Positions 1 to 10,856 of a DNA stretch of 64,000 nucleotides are shown piece after piece. The translations under genes were made by a program, and so were the position numbers. The DNA is taken from the NCBI GenBank assembly GCA_006386115.1, contig VFIW01000008.1, positions 62,001-126,000 of the forward strand, in the 5' to 3' direction. The stretch comes from Globisporangium splendens (Eukaryota > Oomycota > Peronosporomycetes > Pythiales > Pythiaceae). Below the pieces are notes generated by a model. It had not been told where the DNA came from. It saw only the letters and a list, made by a program, of their open reading frames with translations, and made no database searches. The first letter of the stretch is position 1. Every line of letters starts with the position of its first letter.

Positions 1-732
1 GTGCTGCTTCCCACGCATTGTCCAGCGCTAGTCGTCCCCAAGTCGATTCAGAACTTCCCCAATCTTCTTGGGATGGAAATCTACAACTCGACGATCGTGG
101 AGTGGTCGAAGGAAGCTGCGCTCTCCCCATCCATCCATCAGAAAATGGTGTTTTTCGTATTCTCGCGCGTCAACATGACAGGTCTCCCGGACGGCATTCT
201 CCAGCCACTACCAGAGAAGTTGCAAGATATGGAGATTTCAATCACGAATCTAACCTCATTGCCTGACACTTTGCACAAAACGTGGTATGCAATGAGTGTG
301 CTGCACCTGGAGTACTCGCAAATTCAAATGTTTCCAGAAACATTGTACAAAATGGTTGGACTGTCCGATTTCTCGATGATTGGAAATCAGCTGGAGTACG
401 TTCCAGATTTGTTAAGCCTCAAGGCTGAGCTGTTTTTCCTCGCTTTGTCGCACAACCCGCTCACATCACTCCCAAAAGCTGCTGAAAGTGGTGCTGGTCT
501 GGCGTGCGAGCATTTTTCTCTCGAGGGCACTAATCTTGAAGAGATACCAGGATGGATGGACACCAGTATTGGAGAACTGGTGTATTTATCTGGAAGCCCT
601 GTGTGCGCTCCAAGATCCGGTGGCAAAGCTGCGGTTACAGCTCGAAGCGGAAAATTTGTCTGCGATCAAGTCGACGACCGAGGGGATGGCAGATACCCGC
701 TGACGATGATGGAGCCACTCCGGCAGCCTTAG
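1..732 (+). CDS. Leucine-rich-repeat protein, C-terminal part (cut by window start)
   Basis: The frame is open from base 1, so the 5' end lies outside the window and no start codon can be assigned. The visible 243 residues contain at least four irregular leucine-rich repeats, with phrases such as ISITNLTSLPDTL, LHLEYSQIQMFPETLYKM and LSHNPLTSLP, then a C-terminal tail after LEEIPGWMD. This fits the membrane-anchored LRR proteins common in oomycetes, in which several TM segments precede the repeats. The broken gene at 13750-14995 shares the phrases I-S-I/L-T-N-L-T and S-L-E-x-T-x-x-x-x-I-P, so the two are paralogues. LRR proteins of this type are thought to bind ligands or partners; the ligand here is unknown. 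No intron is seen in the visible part. Confidence 0.75.
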   Translation: MLLPTHCPALVVPKSIQNFPNLLGMEIYNSTIVEWSKEAALSPSIHQKMVFFVFSRVNMTGLPDGILQPLPEKLQDMEISITNLTSLPDTLHKTWYAMSVLHLEYSQIQMFPETLYKMVGLSDFSMIGNQLEYVPDLLSLKAELFFLALSHNPLTSLPKAAESGAGLACEHFSLEGTNLEEIPGWMDTSIGELVYLSGSPVCAPRSGGKAAVTARSGKFVCDQVDDRGDGRYPLTMMEPLRQP

Positions 733-1423
733 GTCCGCCGTGATGTGTGCGGATTCAGAAGAAAGAAAGTGGGAGTAGCCAGCGCATCTCTAAGCAGTGT
801 CTCACAACAAGAAACATCTGAGCCAAGCCAAAGTTAGCAGGTTTTAGAGTGCGCGATGATCACGCGTCGATGTGCACTCGGTCCAGAAATGCTAAGCTTC
901 TTTAGTGCTAATCTCAGCCTCGTATCCTGCCTGAAATAAGGTGCTGCTTTCCCAAAGTCTGCAAACAACGCATGTATATAAAGCACTTCGGGGCTGGGTA
1001 GATCATATCCACTTTGAATGGCGCATTTTGGGACAAACATGCTGGAGAAGCAACTGAGGAGGTCGCGAAAGGATGGACTACGAAAATAACTTATATCGAC
1101 AAGCGAGGCGAGGCACCGAAAATGAGGAACGCCTGGGTAAGACGGTGAGGTGCGTTTGCAATTATTTATACGGCAACGGCACATGGTACACTCCGGTTTC
1201 GCCATTGCCAGCATTAACTGATCCCCACCCGCATCTGCATGAGTGGCATCTGGTGCCAACGAGCAACTGCAACCTCGGTGCACGCGCCGACAGTCCCGTT
1301 GGCATTGCGGTGCGCACGTGGGAGCCGCCGAATTGAAAGGCAGCATTAGCTATCGCACTCCCACTCATTCATTCCAGAAATCGAACAGACCCCAACACAG
1401 CACACGTCGTGACCAAGCTTCGC
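733..1423. other. Intergenic region, nothing recognised
   Basis: About 690 bases hold only short unconvincing frames on both strands. I see no RNA gene, repeat or family motif here. Confidence 0.5.
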
Positions 1424-1720
1424 ATGCTGGCACGCAAGTTAACAGTCGCTCTGCTGCTTCTCGCGCTGCTTCAGATCGCTCTTGTAGGCGCGCAAGCGAT
1501 CGGGGTCCGAACAGGAAACCTGCGGCGCTTGACGCAGACTTCTGAAGTGGCGAATGCTGCGCGGCAACAACAAGACCAGACCAAGCGACATGCTGAGCTC
1601 GAACACCAGCGAGCGCTCGCGGACGGTGACCGCCTGCGGAACGAGATCGCGCGCAAGCTTCGCGAGACGCAGCTGCAGAGCGAGTGGCGCCTGCGCGGCA
1701 TGACCAATCTGCGATGGTGA
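1424..1720 (+). CDS. Small secreted protein, charged helical, unknown function
   Basis: The first in-frame ATG is at 1424; five codons upstream are also open but lack an ATG. The 98-residue product starts with a strong signal peptide: basic MLARK, then a Leu/Ala-rich core, with likely cleavage after VGAQA near residue 25. The mature part is rich in Arg, Glu and Gln and looks like one long amphipathic helix or coiled coil. It contains an RKLR tetrapeptide near residue 80, but this sits too far from the signal peptide and inside a charged helix, so I do not call it an RxLR effector. The CGATGGTGAGC at the stop could also be a splice donor, which would extend the protein. I recognise no family. 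Confidence 0.5.
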   Translation: MLARKLTVALLLLALLQIALVGAQAIGVRTGNLRRLTQTSEVANAARQQQDQTKRHAELEHQRALADGDRLRNEIARKLRETQLQSEWRLRGMTNLRW

Positions 1721-1921
1721 GCGGCCGTTTATCAACCAGAAGAAGCTAAGCGCACAAAGAATCGATGCTGATCCACCTGTCCACAGCACTGTTGTGTCAT
1801 AATTGCCAGCTAATTTCAATATAACGACCGCACCCTTTCAAGATCCATTTCGGCTTGTCGTTTTCTCCAAGATAGTGTGCGCCACGTAAAACTAGGAACT
1901 CAGAACTGAACAGGCACTCGG

Positions 1922-1935
1922 TCATTTGCACCCAC
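1922..1935 (+). promoter_or_regulatory. Possible oomycete initiator (Inr-like)
   Basis: The sequence TCATTTGCACCCAC lies 71 bases before the ATG at 1993 and matches the TCAYTYY core of the oomycete initiator. The flanking promoter region is only a weak match. This is inference from the published consensus. Confidence 0.3.
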
Positions 1936-1992
1936 AGCAGCAAAACGATCACCTGGAAAAGAGCTCCTCACCAAGAGAGAACACGCGCCGCG

Positions 1993-3870
1993 ATGAACGG
2001 CAACGCGGGCTACAGTGGAGGCCACGGCGGAGGCTACGCGGGCGGTTGCAGAGACGCAGGCGACGTGCACACGCAGCACTCGATGAACCCGACGGCGATG
2101 GACGCGCTGGAGAGCGCCGTGGCACTGCCCGGCGTGTTTACGCCAGCAGAGATGCACCGCACGCTACGTCGCAACCACTTCGACGTGATGAAGACCGCGC
2201 TCCAGTTGCGCGAGAAGCACGCGCAGCGCAAGCAGCAGCACTACGACGCGCTCAACATCGGTCTCAACACGGTCCAGATCGAGCTCAAGAAAGGATACGT
2301 ACACTTGCTCGAGAATGCGTGCGACATGAACAATTGCCCGATTCTGCTGCTGCAATTGAGGTACTTTAAACCGAGCTTCTCGACCGAGAAGATGCAGCTC
2401 AAAGGGATGGGCGCCATGGACGGATCGAGTTCTCTGGAGGACACAAGGCGGCTCTGTGTGTACATGATGGATCTGGCGATCGAAGTCATGGAGGAGAACA
2501 TGGCCAATGGTGTCGTGTTCATCGTCGACTTGGACAACTGCGCACTAAACAACCTTGAAGCCAAGATGGTGACGGATATCCTGCAGGTCATGAAGAACTG
2601 GTACCCCGAGTGCATCCGATACGTGCTCGTGATCAACGGTACGACATTCACGAGGGGGATCACGCACTTGCTCACGAAACTCGCGTCCGAGCGCACGCAG
2701 CAGCGCATCAAGATCCTGCAAAACCCAGGCGAGTTGCGCCATTTCATCCACCCGCAATCGATTCCACAGCTCTATGGAGGCATGTACCGCTTGATGCCTC
2801 CCATCGAGTGGATGAAGATCCAGGCTGATATTGAAGAAGTGGATCTCGAGTCCCAAGCGCCGGCGCAAGAAGAGCAAAAGTACATGACCAAGGACGCGCG
2901 GCTGCTCAACGGGATGCAGTATGCGGCGTGCAGCGTGGACCAGGTCGTGGAAATGAAGACCAGTGTGATCCGTGGCCCGATGTATCGCAACAAAAGCGGC
3001 GTCGCGTGGGTGAAAATGTACGCGATCTTGCGTCCTGAGGCGCTTTTGCTCTACGAGAACGTGACATCCAAGATGCCGCAGATCATCATCCCTGTCAACC
3101 ACGAAGTGAGCGTCAAAGCCGCGACGTTTGCGGACGCGCCACGTGGGACGTTTGGGTTCCGCATGGATGTCCCCGGTGTCGCCGGTGGTCATTTGCTGGC
3201 AACATGTTCCGACCACGAACGCGGCAATTGGCTACAGGAAATTCAAATGAATATCACAGCCGATGAAGAAGACGTGGCACGACAGCTCTACGAAGAAGAG
3301 AAACGAATGCGCGAAGAGCGCGAGTTTGCGGCTTTGAATATGATCTCGTTTGACGATCCAGCGCCGTCGCCGCAGACACAGCCACCGTCACAGCCGCAGC
3401 CGCAGCAGCTACCAGCTTCTTCTTTCCAGACGCCACCGCAACAGCTAGGCATGAACAGCATGTACCCTCCAGCAGCTCCGTTCGGGCAGATGCCAGCGCA
3501 ACCGCAAATGGCGAATGCAATGAGCAATGCTGGAGCAATGGGGGGATTTATGGGAGGAGCGACGCCACAGCAGCAGCAATTCAACATGATGAGCCCCATG
3601 GGAATGCCTGCGAACAGCATGAATCCAGGCATGATGATGATGGGCGGCGCTTCCCAACAGCAGTATGCACGGCCTCCACAGCCGATGAACATGGCCATGA
3701 GCCAGCAACCGACGAACATGATGAATATGAATATGCAGCCCGGTATGATGGGGATGATGAACACTGGCGGCTACCCGATGCAGCAGAACCCAGGACAGTT
3801 TTCTCAGCAGCAGTTTCAGATGAACCAGCAGTTTTACAACCCCCAGAACATGCAAAACTTCCGCGGCTGA
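1993..3870 (+). CDS. CRAL-TRIO (Sec14-like) plus PH domain protein with Met/Gln-rich tail
   Basis: A single-exon gene of 625 residues. After a Gly-rich start (1-35), residues about 95-260 look like a CRAL-TRIO lipid-binding domain, with VVFIVDLDNC, a beta-strand YVLVINGTTF and the terminal IPQLYGGMY that resembles the Sec14 lid end. A PH domain follows at about 320-420, with KMYAILRPEALLLYEN and a C-terminal helix NWLQEIQ. Residues about 450-625 are low-complexity Pro/Gln/Met. Known Sec14-type proteins move phosphoinositides or other lipids between membranes, and PH domains bind phosphoinositides, so a role in lipid sensing or trafficking is inferred. The gene ends tail to tail with the pyruvate carrier gene. 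The domain calls are from pattern only; the N-terminal CRAL-TRIO-N helix bundle is short or divergent. Confidence 0.75.
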   Translation: MNGNAGYSGGHGGGYAGGCRDAGDVHTQHSMNPTAMDALESAVALPGVFTPAEMHRTLRRNHFDVMKTALQLREKHAQRKQQHYDALNIGLNTVQIELKKGYVHLLENACDMNNCPILLLQLRYFKPSFSTEKMQLKGMGAMDGSSSLEDTRRLCVYMMDLAIEVMEENMANGVVFIVDLDNCALNNLEAKMVTDILQVMKNWYPECIRYVLVINGTTFTRGITHLLTKLASERTQQRIKILQNPGELRHFIHPQSIPQLYGGMYRLMPPIEWMKIQADIEEVDLESQAPAQEEQKYMTKDARLLNGMQYAACSVDQVVEMKTSVIRGPMYRNKSGVAWVKMYAILRPEALLLYENVTSKMPQIIIPVNHEVSVKAATFADAPRGTFGFRMDVPGVAGGHLLATCSDHERGNWLQEIQMNITADEEDVARQLYEEEKRMREEREFAALNMISFDDPAPSPQTQPPSQPQPQQLPASSFQTPPQQLGMNSMYPPAAPFGQMPAQPQMANAMSNAGAMGGFMGGATPQQQQFNMMSPMGMPANSMNPGMMMMGGASQQQYARPPQPMNMAMSQQPTNMMNMNMQPGMMGMMNTGGYPMQQNPGQFSQQQFQMNQQFYNPQNMQNFRG

Positions 3871-4195
3871 CGAAAGCCTCGCGACAGCATTTTGTCATGG
3901 GATGAACTACGTACGATTCCATGGACCCCATGTGAGTACCGGTATATAAGCACGCAAAACAGCTAGTGGACCAGAATGAAAAGCCCCTTGAAACCTCACA
4001 AGGTTGCAAAAATCGTGCTTTGTTCTTTATTGTTTGGTTTGTTATTGGAAAAGCTACAATCGCGGCGTGCTCCAATTTATTCCGTCTTGGCTTCGACTGC
4101 AGCAGCCGCAACGTTGAGCGCTGGTGGGTTGTACCTGCACGTACACACACACACACAAAATGATTAGCTTTTTCATCGCTTTTCGTACGACAACG
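3871..4195. other. Shared 3' intergenic region
   Basis: The 325 bases between the convergent CRAL-TRIO and MPC2 genes hold probable 3' untranslated sequence and a short (AC)n run at about 4143-4156. No gene is seen. Confidence 0.5.
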
Positions 4196-4769
4196 TCAGC
4201 GCCATGCTGGTGAATGCTGCTCCATGACGTACGTGGCCTTGCGGTAGAGTTGAATAATACCGGTGGCGCCCATAAACACATTCACCGCGAACAGGTTCCA
4301 GTTCTTTGGCGTGATGATCAAACTGTAGCGAGACCAGATGACCCCCGTCGCCGTCACAGCTGCGCGCGCATACATTTTCCCAATGAACATTCTCCAGTCA
4401 ACGCGATAGAAACAACCTTTCAATCATTGATTCGCATATAGATCATACCGACTTGCTGTGCCGTCGAGATGGTCTCAGGCGAGCGCTTCATGTCGGCGAG
4501 GTTCGCCAGCGAGATCCCCCATTTGAACGTCGGCGCCCAAAAGTGCACTGTTGAATGCGTAGGATTAGGCACAGCACACACACACACACACACATTCGTC
4601 ATCGCCACAGCCACGAGAAGTCAAGCATAGCAGCATTCTGCACGCGCATCCTACCTGTGAATGGACCGGCAGGGTGCGCGAGGAAGGCCGCCACCTTGGG
4701 GTTGGCCGCGACGATCTCGGACGAGAGCACTTTGGCTTGCAGACGCGGCACAATGCTAGGAAGCACCAT
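4196..4769 (-). CDS. MPC2: Mitochondrial pyruvate carrier 2
   Basis: Three exons on the minus strand (4769-4655, 4547-4449, 4359-4196) encode 125 residues, the usual MPC length. MPC1/MPC2 form the inner-membrane carrier that brings pyruvate into the matrix. Diagnostic phrases include HPAGPFTVHFWAPTFKWG, where the first intron (107 bp) splits the Val codon, and ATGVIWSRYSLIITPKNWN, the second helix and loop of MPC2, followed by NVFMGATGIIQLYR. The second intron is 89 bp. Both introns are GT-AG, and joining them restores the family motif exactly. The ATG at 4769 was chosen because MVLPSIVPRL is a plausible amphipathic start and the upstream codons resemble untranslated sequence. The first intron carries a CA microsatellite. 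Confidence 0.93.
4575..4594 (+). repeat. (CA)n microsatellite inside MPC2 intron 1
   Basis: About ten CA units interrupt the first intron of the pyruvate carrier gene, between 4575 and 4594. Its length probably varies between isolates. Confidence 0.85.
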
Positions 4770-5236
4770 CTTGGCTATGGGCACGAGCACAGACAGATAG
4801 ACACACGTTAGCATCCGCTATATACAGGACAAATACGCACACCCGCCATCGCCATACACGCACGTACACAGGACTCGCTGGTGGTTCCGTGGGGTTTTCT
4901 GCTTCGAGCGCTCTGCCTCCTTCTTTCTCCCCCCAATGTCGCGCAATCACTCAAAGAGAGAGGTCTGGTGATTTTCATGCGTATCGGCTTGGACAGGGTA
5001 TCCTAGATGAAGGGACCTGTATAACCATCCATTGTAAAGGGGTTTATTGCGGACGAAGAGAGAATGCGAAATGGCGGGGCAGTGGAATGTGTGATCCCGG
5101 CAAGCGCTTCATTGCGTCTAGACACCATAAAGCTGCTTGTACAAGCGCGGGGGCGTATGTTATTGACTGTTTCCTTCATTGCTTTCGTCCTCCCACTCAT
5201 CGTTCATCGAACTACCTCCTGCATGCGGACGTGCCT
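4770..5236. other. Intergenic region between MPC2 and NUP35
   Basis: This stretch should hold the MPC2 promoter (minus strand) and the NUP35 3' end. Scattered ACAC runs are present; no further gene is recognised. Confidence 0.5.
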
Positions 5237-6278
5237 TCACCATTTAAATAGATAGTTGAGCACACGCGAGCAAATGTCCTGGCGGCGTCGTGGCGGCAGC
5301 ATGATGTCCGATTCCGTCGGATCCACCTCCAGGTCACTATACGACACACAAGAAATCCACATAAGCCAGTCAATACACAAGCCAACTCAAACATTCGTTC
5401 ACATGTGGCATCATCGCTCGCACCTGGATCCTGGATTTTGCCGTGTGTTCGCCACAAAGATGTTGGACTGCGGCTCCTCCCGCACGCCATCCAGGTCGCA
5501 CGGGTAGCACTTCTTGACGCCGATCATGATGCTCCCCGAGAGCGTCTTGCCGTCGTACGTCAGCGCCTTCTCCGCCTGCAGACGCGTGTAGTATCGGATG
5601 TGCAGCCAGTTGCCTGCGCCGGCCGTGAAGTTGATCATTTCGCCGATCGTCTGGAACTGGTGCAGAATGTACGACTTGGCGCTCGCAGGGAAGCCGTACA
5701 CGGTCACCCAGTACTGCTTGTCGTACCCCCACTCGTCTCCATTGATGCTCGGGAAGTACGTGACCGAGGACGCTCTGCTCGTCGTTGCGGGTTGCTGTCT
5801 GGTCGAGTCGGCGAGATCGCCGCCGCCCAAGTGGCTGCTCAGAAAGCTAGTCGGATCTAAGAGCGAGGTCTGCAACAATAAAAACAATGTGAGGCACTAT
5901 CCAGAACAGAACCAAGACCACCATGATAGTAGTGATGATGCATACCGTTGGAGGTGGCGGGACATCCTCTTCGTACCCACTTGCTTCATCTGCGTGTGGT
6001 TTCCGTCTGCGCACGTGCATTCGATCGAGGTAGTTCCCGTCGGCAGCGTCGAAATTGAACGGCGAGTCTTCTAGTAAAGCGTCGGTTTTGTCTTTCTTCT
6101 CCATCGACAGGCTCTCGGCAAACGTCAGGCGGGGCTTCGCCTTCGACGACCACGACGACGCGTTCAGCGCATCCGAGCGATTCATGGACAGCGGCGAGCT
6201 CTCCTTCGACTTGTCGGATTTGCTGGACGGAACCGACGGCGCCGCCGTCAGGAACGAAGGGAAGTAGTCGTCTTCCAT
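5237..6278 (-). CDS. NUP35: Nucleoporin Nup35/Nup53 (Mppn RRM domain)
   Basis: Three exons (6278-5946, 5869-5424, 5336-5237) encode 292 residues. Nup35/Nup53 links inner-ring nucleoporins to the pore membrane. A disordered Ser-rich start is followed by the Nup35-type RRM at about 163-235, with YWVTVYGFPASAKSYIL, GNWLHIRYYTRLQAEKAL and MIGVKKC. The last exon ends LPPRRRQDICSRVLNYLFKW, an amphipathic C-terminal helix like the membrane-binding tail known for this family. Introns are 76 and 87 bp and GT-AG. The ATG at 6278 is the first in-frame ATG (MEDDYFPSF). A very short upstream ATG frame at about 6302 could act as a uORF. Confidence 0.93.
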
Positions 6279-7762
6279 AGCGCTGTTCAAGCGGCGTCCA
6301 TTGCTGAGAGAATCGAATCAATCGCCGAACCAACAAGTCAGTATTTCGACATCAAATAGCACGACCCCAAGCGCTAATACCGGCGCACACAACACACCAC
6401 ATGCGTATACATAATCCAAGTACATAAGAAGCACAGCGCACGCACCTTGTCGTCCCTGCCATCTTCGCGGTCCCTCTAATTTGTCTGCCGGACGGAAGCT
6501 TCCCTCTTTATTGGAAGCGGCTTTTTCGCGCCACGAGTCTCCAGATAGCAGTAACCCAAACAGCCAAAAGCGTAACCATAACCGTAGAATACAGTACGTG
6601 ACTGGAATAGACTTGGTTACATCATTCTGTCTGTCAGAGTACAAAACCCTTTGAAATCGCTTTGTCGAACCTGTGCAGTTATGCAGGGATGACAGTAACT
6701 CTACTTGGCTAATGACACAGCTTGGATCGAAGCGGACAACAACAGAGCCGACTCGCTCTCGAAACTTGAAAACGTGAAAACGCGACCGACTTGATTGATT
6801 CGGTCGGATGCGAGCCAAGCGCAATGCTCCGAGTCATCCGCGGAATGACGCCGCTCGTGAATGTGGTCCGTCTGGGAGTGGGCGACTCCGAGTGAGTTGT
6901 TTCACAACGACAGCTATAATTACCGCGGGTGCGGTTTATTTGTCGCTTGTTTTCACAGCCGGCTTTCCTATTGCGTTGCAATCCCAAGCATGGGGCGACG
7001 AACCCAAGCATGGAGCCTCTGATATCAGAGCGCCTTCATTTGACCTCGAGCCATTTTGTCTGGACCCTCGGAATCCCTATGCAAGGCAGCCACGTCAGTC
7101 AGATGGAACAAAGACACGAAAAGAATAGGGCCGCGTTTAAAACACTGAGACAAAAACACGAGGAAAAAATGCTGGGTGAGACGCGCAGAGAAGGGTCAGA
7201 AAGGTGGACCACCGTATTTCACATTTGCAGGCTATAACAACAGGGCGTTGGCGTATTGGCTCGGATTCCAATCCTCCAGTTTGCGTCCGTTGCGATAATG
7301 GGAGTTTTCACTTTTCAAACAGCAGTTCACACAGTAGCCAATTTTGCGCGGCGTGATAGAAGATCACCAGTGTGTTGTTCTAGGGCGATTCAGACTGCCA
7401 AGAGAGACTAGGCAGGCTATTTGTGTGGCTGAGCGTGTGTGGCTGAGGATGTCGTCCGATCCACGTCGCCAGCGTCGACTCGATCTGAATCCGTTGATCC
7501 AGCATGTCGAAGTGTATTAAACCCTCTCCTAAAACACTCAGCGTATTAAACTTCTGATGTCACACAGAGCACTGACCGTTTCACTGTGGGGGGCTGAATG
7601 GGCCGTTTCCACCCACACGATTCCGACGGTAAAACCTCGAAAATAAGGTGCTTTCTGTGAAAAACGATCTCGATTCTCCCGACCGCACACTCGCGAAGCT
7701 CAGTTTTGAAAAGTCCAAGCACTCGTCACAACCGTTCTTCCCCCACCCACTCGCTAATCACA
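6279..7762. other. Intergenic region, 1.5 kb, no confident gene
   Basis: The NUP35 and cytochrome c promoters lie at the two ends. A 23-codon frame from ATG 6826 and a longer open frame over about 6929-7237 (rich in Glu, Arg and Lys at its end) could belong to a small spliced gene, but the available donors and acceptors do not join them in frame. I leave it uncalled. Confidence 0.4.
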
Positions 7763-8113
7763 ATGGTCGCTGTCGCTGGAGGAGAAGGAGATGCCGCCAA
7801 GGGAGCCAAGATCTTCAAGACCAAGTGCGCGCAGTGCCACACGGTGAACCCAGGTGGCGCCCACAAGCAGGGTCCAAACCTCTCGGGCTTGATGAACCGT
7901 CAGTCTGGCCAAGCCGATGGCTACTCGTACTCGGCTGCCAACAAGAACTCTGGCGTCATCTGGACGGACGAGACGTTGTTCGAGTACTTGCTCGCGCCAA
8001 AGAAGTACATCAAGGGTACGAAGATGGTGTTCGCCGGTCTGAAGAAGCCAAACGAGCGCCGAGATTTGATTGCGTACTTGATCGAATCGTGCGACCCAAA
8101 CGCCACCTCTTAG
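7763..8113 (+). CDS. CYC1: Cytochrome c
   Basis: A single-exon gene of 116 residues for the soluble electron carrier of the mitochondrial intermembrane space, moving electrons from complex III to complex IV. The haem attachment motif CAQCH is at about residues 22-26, the [11 protein letters not shown] stretch is typical, and the axial methionine lies in KGTKMVFAG near residue 87. ATG 7763 gives the expected short N-terminal extension [14 protein letters not shown]; upstream in-frame codons are open but do not match the family. The symbol is the generic one for cytochrome c; naming differs between species. Codon use is strongly GC-biased at third positions, fitting high expression. Confidence 0.97.
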   Translation: MVAVAGGEGDAAKGAKIFKTKCAQCHTVNPGGAHKQGPNLSGLMNRQSGQADGYSYSAANKNSGVIWTDETLFEYLLAPKKYIKGTKMVFAGLKKPNERRDLIAYLIESCDPNATS

Positions 8114-9469
8114 ATTAATGTACAGCTGCTCACCCTCAGCGAAAGATCGGACGTCGCGGCATGAGATCATGGTATGCATCAGTTGAGTGTTGCTGCGCTT
8201 GACGACGCTGCTGCTGTGGATATGTCGTGACGAGCTCGCATCTCTTGCTTCTAGATTATATTACGATAAAAAACACAAGCCACCTTTTCCACCTGAATGC
8301 GGTAGTGTTGCTATTGTTGTGTTGTGTGCGTGGAGTGTTTGGTGGTATCAGGAAGGTTGAATTGATCGTTGAGTCAGCGTGGACGCTGTTGGAGTGTCGG
8401 AAGGACGTCGAGTCGCGTGGAATGGCAACGCTGCCTGCTCTGTGAATGTCGAGTTGAAGCTGGCATTCCTTCCGTGTCACCAGCAGCAATTACTTGTGAA
8501 AGTGATTTCCTGCTCTGGTGGCATTGAGAAAGACGGAAGAGAGCGAGAGTAGCAGCAGAGCCTTGCTGTACTCGTTACAAGGTGTTTCACTCATACCTAC
8601 CCGGAGCGCGTGGCGCCAGCGTGCCAGTTGCCAATCGTTGCTGTGTCGCAGCCAATCGTGTGCTCGCTTTCGAAGACAGGAGCAATGCATGGCAAAATGC
8701 CAGAAGCGAATTGTGCGCATGAATTGTATGATGAGATGCATGCAAAAAACTGTTGCAACAACTGCATAGCGATGTCGTTGTTGACAATTGAATGCAAAAT
8801 GCTGCGTTCATGGCTTTTGCAAGTGGTGTGAGGAAGCAGAGAGACCACCGGGACCAAACGCATTTTGTACTGCGATATGTTAGTAAGTCATGTGTGCAAA
8901 AACGGGTGTGTCATAATGACAAATAACATATCGCTCAACGGTGGCACCGCCATAGTGCAACCAAATCCAGATGTACTGAGATAAAAATAATCGATTCCCA
9001 TCGCCCAACGAAAGAAATGCTGCTCGCCTTGGAACATGTTTGCTTCTCAAAGTCGACTTGTGACTCTGCTCAAGCCCACCGTCAGTTGGCGCAGCCCAAC
9101 GAGTGAGGCTGCTGTTCTCGCTCCAGGTTGGTGACTACGAATCTCAGTCAGTACGGATGTCGGAGATTGGCAACAGCGCCTTTTGCTGTAGACAAAATGA
9201 TCCGCATTAATGCCGGAGCGAATCATCCTTAGTAGAACAAAGCCGTCATGCTTGAGGATTGCTTAGATAAACAGACTATCTCGAGCCCTTCGTTGCTCCG
9301 ATATATGACAGGTACGAAATCAACCCATGGTTTCCAAAAACAACAAAATAATGGGAAACGACACAAAATGTTGCGAGTGAAAACCATGCAATTGTCTACG
9401 TCCGCGACTTCAACGAGTGTCCTTGTAATCCTGTGTCGATTGTGATTCTGTTCGCTTTTCTTTCTTCTT
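8114..9469. other. Intergenic region, 1.36 kb, nothing recognised
   Basis: Between the convergent cytochrome c and RPF1 genes. Only short frames are present, without family motifs. The region is more AT-rich and repetitive in flavour than the flanks, but I found no clear repeat unit. Confidence 0.45.
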
Positions 9470-10556
9470 CTACAAGTGGAACTTTCGTCGGGACGTATCC
9501 AATTGGTGCTGCTTGTGGATCCACTCGTACTCGCCGTACTTGGTGTCGAACGTGCCTTGCTGCAACCACCGCAATTTGAGCGTGAACCGTGGCCCGATTT
9601 CCTGCAAACGCGCCTTCTTCTCGTTCTCAAACACGTATCGATGGTGGCGCACAAAGATAAAGTCACGCTGGTTGTGGAACGTCACGACCTGGCGGCCCTG
9701 GAACTCGGGTTCGTGGCGGAAGAGTGAACCGAGGAAGCGACCCACGCGGTGACCCAGACGCGTCGAAAAGTTGTTGAGGATCAGCTCTGGCTGGTGGTTT
9801 GTGCGCTTGCCGTGGTCCTTGATGTCTTCATTGAGCTTCACGTTCGTGACCTTGAAAAACGCTGTTGGACCTTCCGGCAACCGACTCACGAGCATGCTGT
9901 GTTACCAAGTGCACATCGCAAAAAGATATTAGTACTTGCGCGCACCGAGTGTGCACCACCACAACAACATTCAGCACCAAAACGTACCCGTTGCACACTT
10001 TGCTCTTTTCCGACAGAACGATCAAGTGCGTAAACTCCTTGTTGGTGGCAAACTGCACGATCTCCTTGATGTCAAACGTGCCGCGCTTGTAGTAAAACGA
10101 GTTGGGGATCAGCGACATCAGATCGTTGATGAAATGGTAGAGCTCGCCCGACGGGAACGGCCGCGTCGTGATCATGAGCTTCGGGGTCTCGCAGTTGGCG
10201 AAGATCTGCGCGAACTCATCGTCGCGTTCGTCGGCAGCGATCTCGTCGTCGCCCTCGTTCGAGACCATCGTGATTTCTGGTTCTCTCGTGTTATCGATGG
10301 TGCGCGGCTCCTGCTTGGCGGGCGCATTCTCGCCGAGCTCTTCGGCCTCGCGCTTGCGCTTCTTCTGTGCCTCTTTCTTCGCCTCCTTCTTCTCCTTGCG
10401 ATAGCGCTGCATCACCTGCGCGCGCTTGACCTTGTTCTTGATGTGCGACGGGTTGTTGCGCACAGGCGCGAGCTGTTCGGCGGCGTCGACCTTGCCGTCA
10501 TTCTTACCGCCACCGCGGCCGCTGCCTCGTCCGGCACTCTTGCCTCCTGGAGCCAT
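9470..10556 (-). CDS. RPF1: Ribosome production factor 1 (Brix domain)
   Basis: Two exons (10556-9988, 9896-9470) encode 331 residues. RPF1 is a nucleolar Brix protein needed for large-subunit pre-rRNA processing. The N-terminus is low complexity and Lys/Arg-rich ([20 protein letters not shown]), then the Brix domain runs from about residue 115, with [31 protein letters not shown] and, in exon 2, [16 protein letters not shown] and [17 protein letters not shown]. The C-terminus has the RPF1-like [19 protein letters not shown]. The 91 bp GT-AG intron splits a Gly codon. Start ATG 10556 is followed by a Gly-rich stretch. Confidence 0.95.
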
Positions 10557-10856
10557 TGCGATCCGCTGTCTATCTGTCTATGCGTCTGCGAGTCGAATGG
10601 GCAGCTGCATACCTCTTGGTGGCAACTAATGGCTGGATGTCCCACGCCGGTCTCAGACTCAGATATTTCGGACTCAGTCTCGACAGTGGCCGTATATTTC
10701 TACGCTTTCTCGGTAATACACACATGGACGTATAGTTATGGTTGTCGACTGTACTATATGGCCGTATAGTTCAAGGTAGTCACAGTGCTGCCATCGTTCG
10801 CGTCAACACCCGCCCTTGCCAAAGTGCAAGCTGCGAGCAGAGACTCAAGCGCCAGG
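10557..10856. promoter_or_regulatory. Divergent promoter region between RPF1 and PEX14
   Basis: RPF1 and PEX14 start 300 bases apart and point away from each other, so this interval must hold both promoters. No initiator-like element is convincing on either strand. A stop codon in the PEX14 frame about 80 bases before ATG 10857 supports that start. Confidence 0.5.

Noticed and set aside
1424..1720. RKLR motif in a secreted protein, possible RxLR effector
   Set aside because: The motif lies near residue 80 inside a charged helix, not 30-60 residues from the start, and no acidic EER follows. One four-residue match in an Arg-rich protein is expected by chance.
6826..7237. Small spliced gene between NUP35 and cytochrome c
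   Set aside because: The donor GA|GTGAGT and the acceptor after TTTTCACAG give a stop soon after joining, and no other pair joins the two coding-like pieces.
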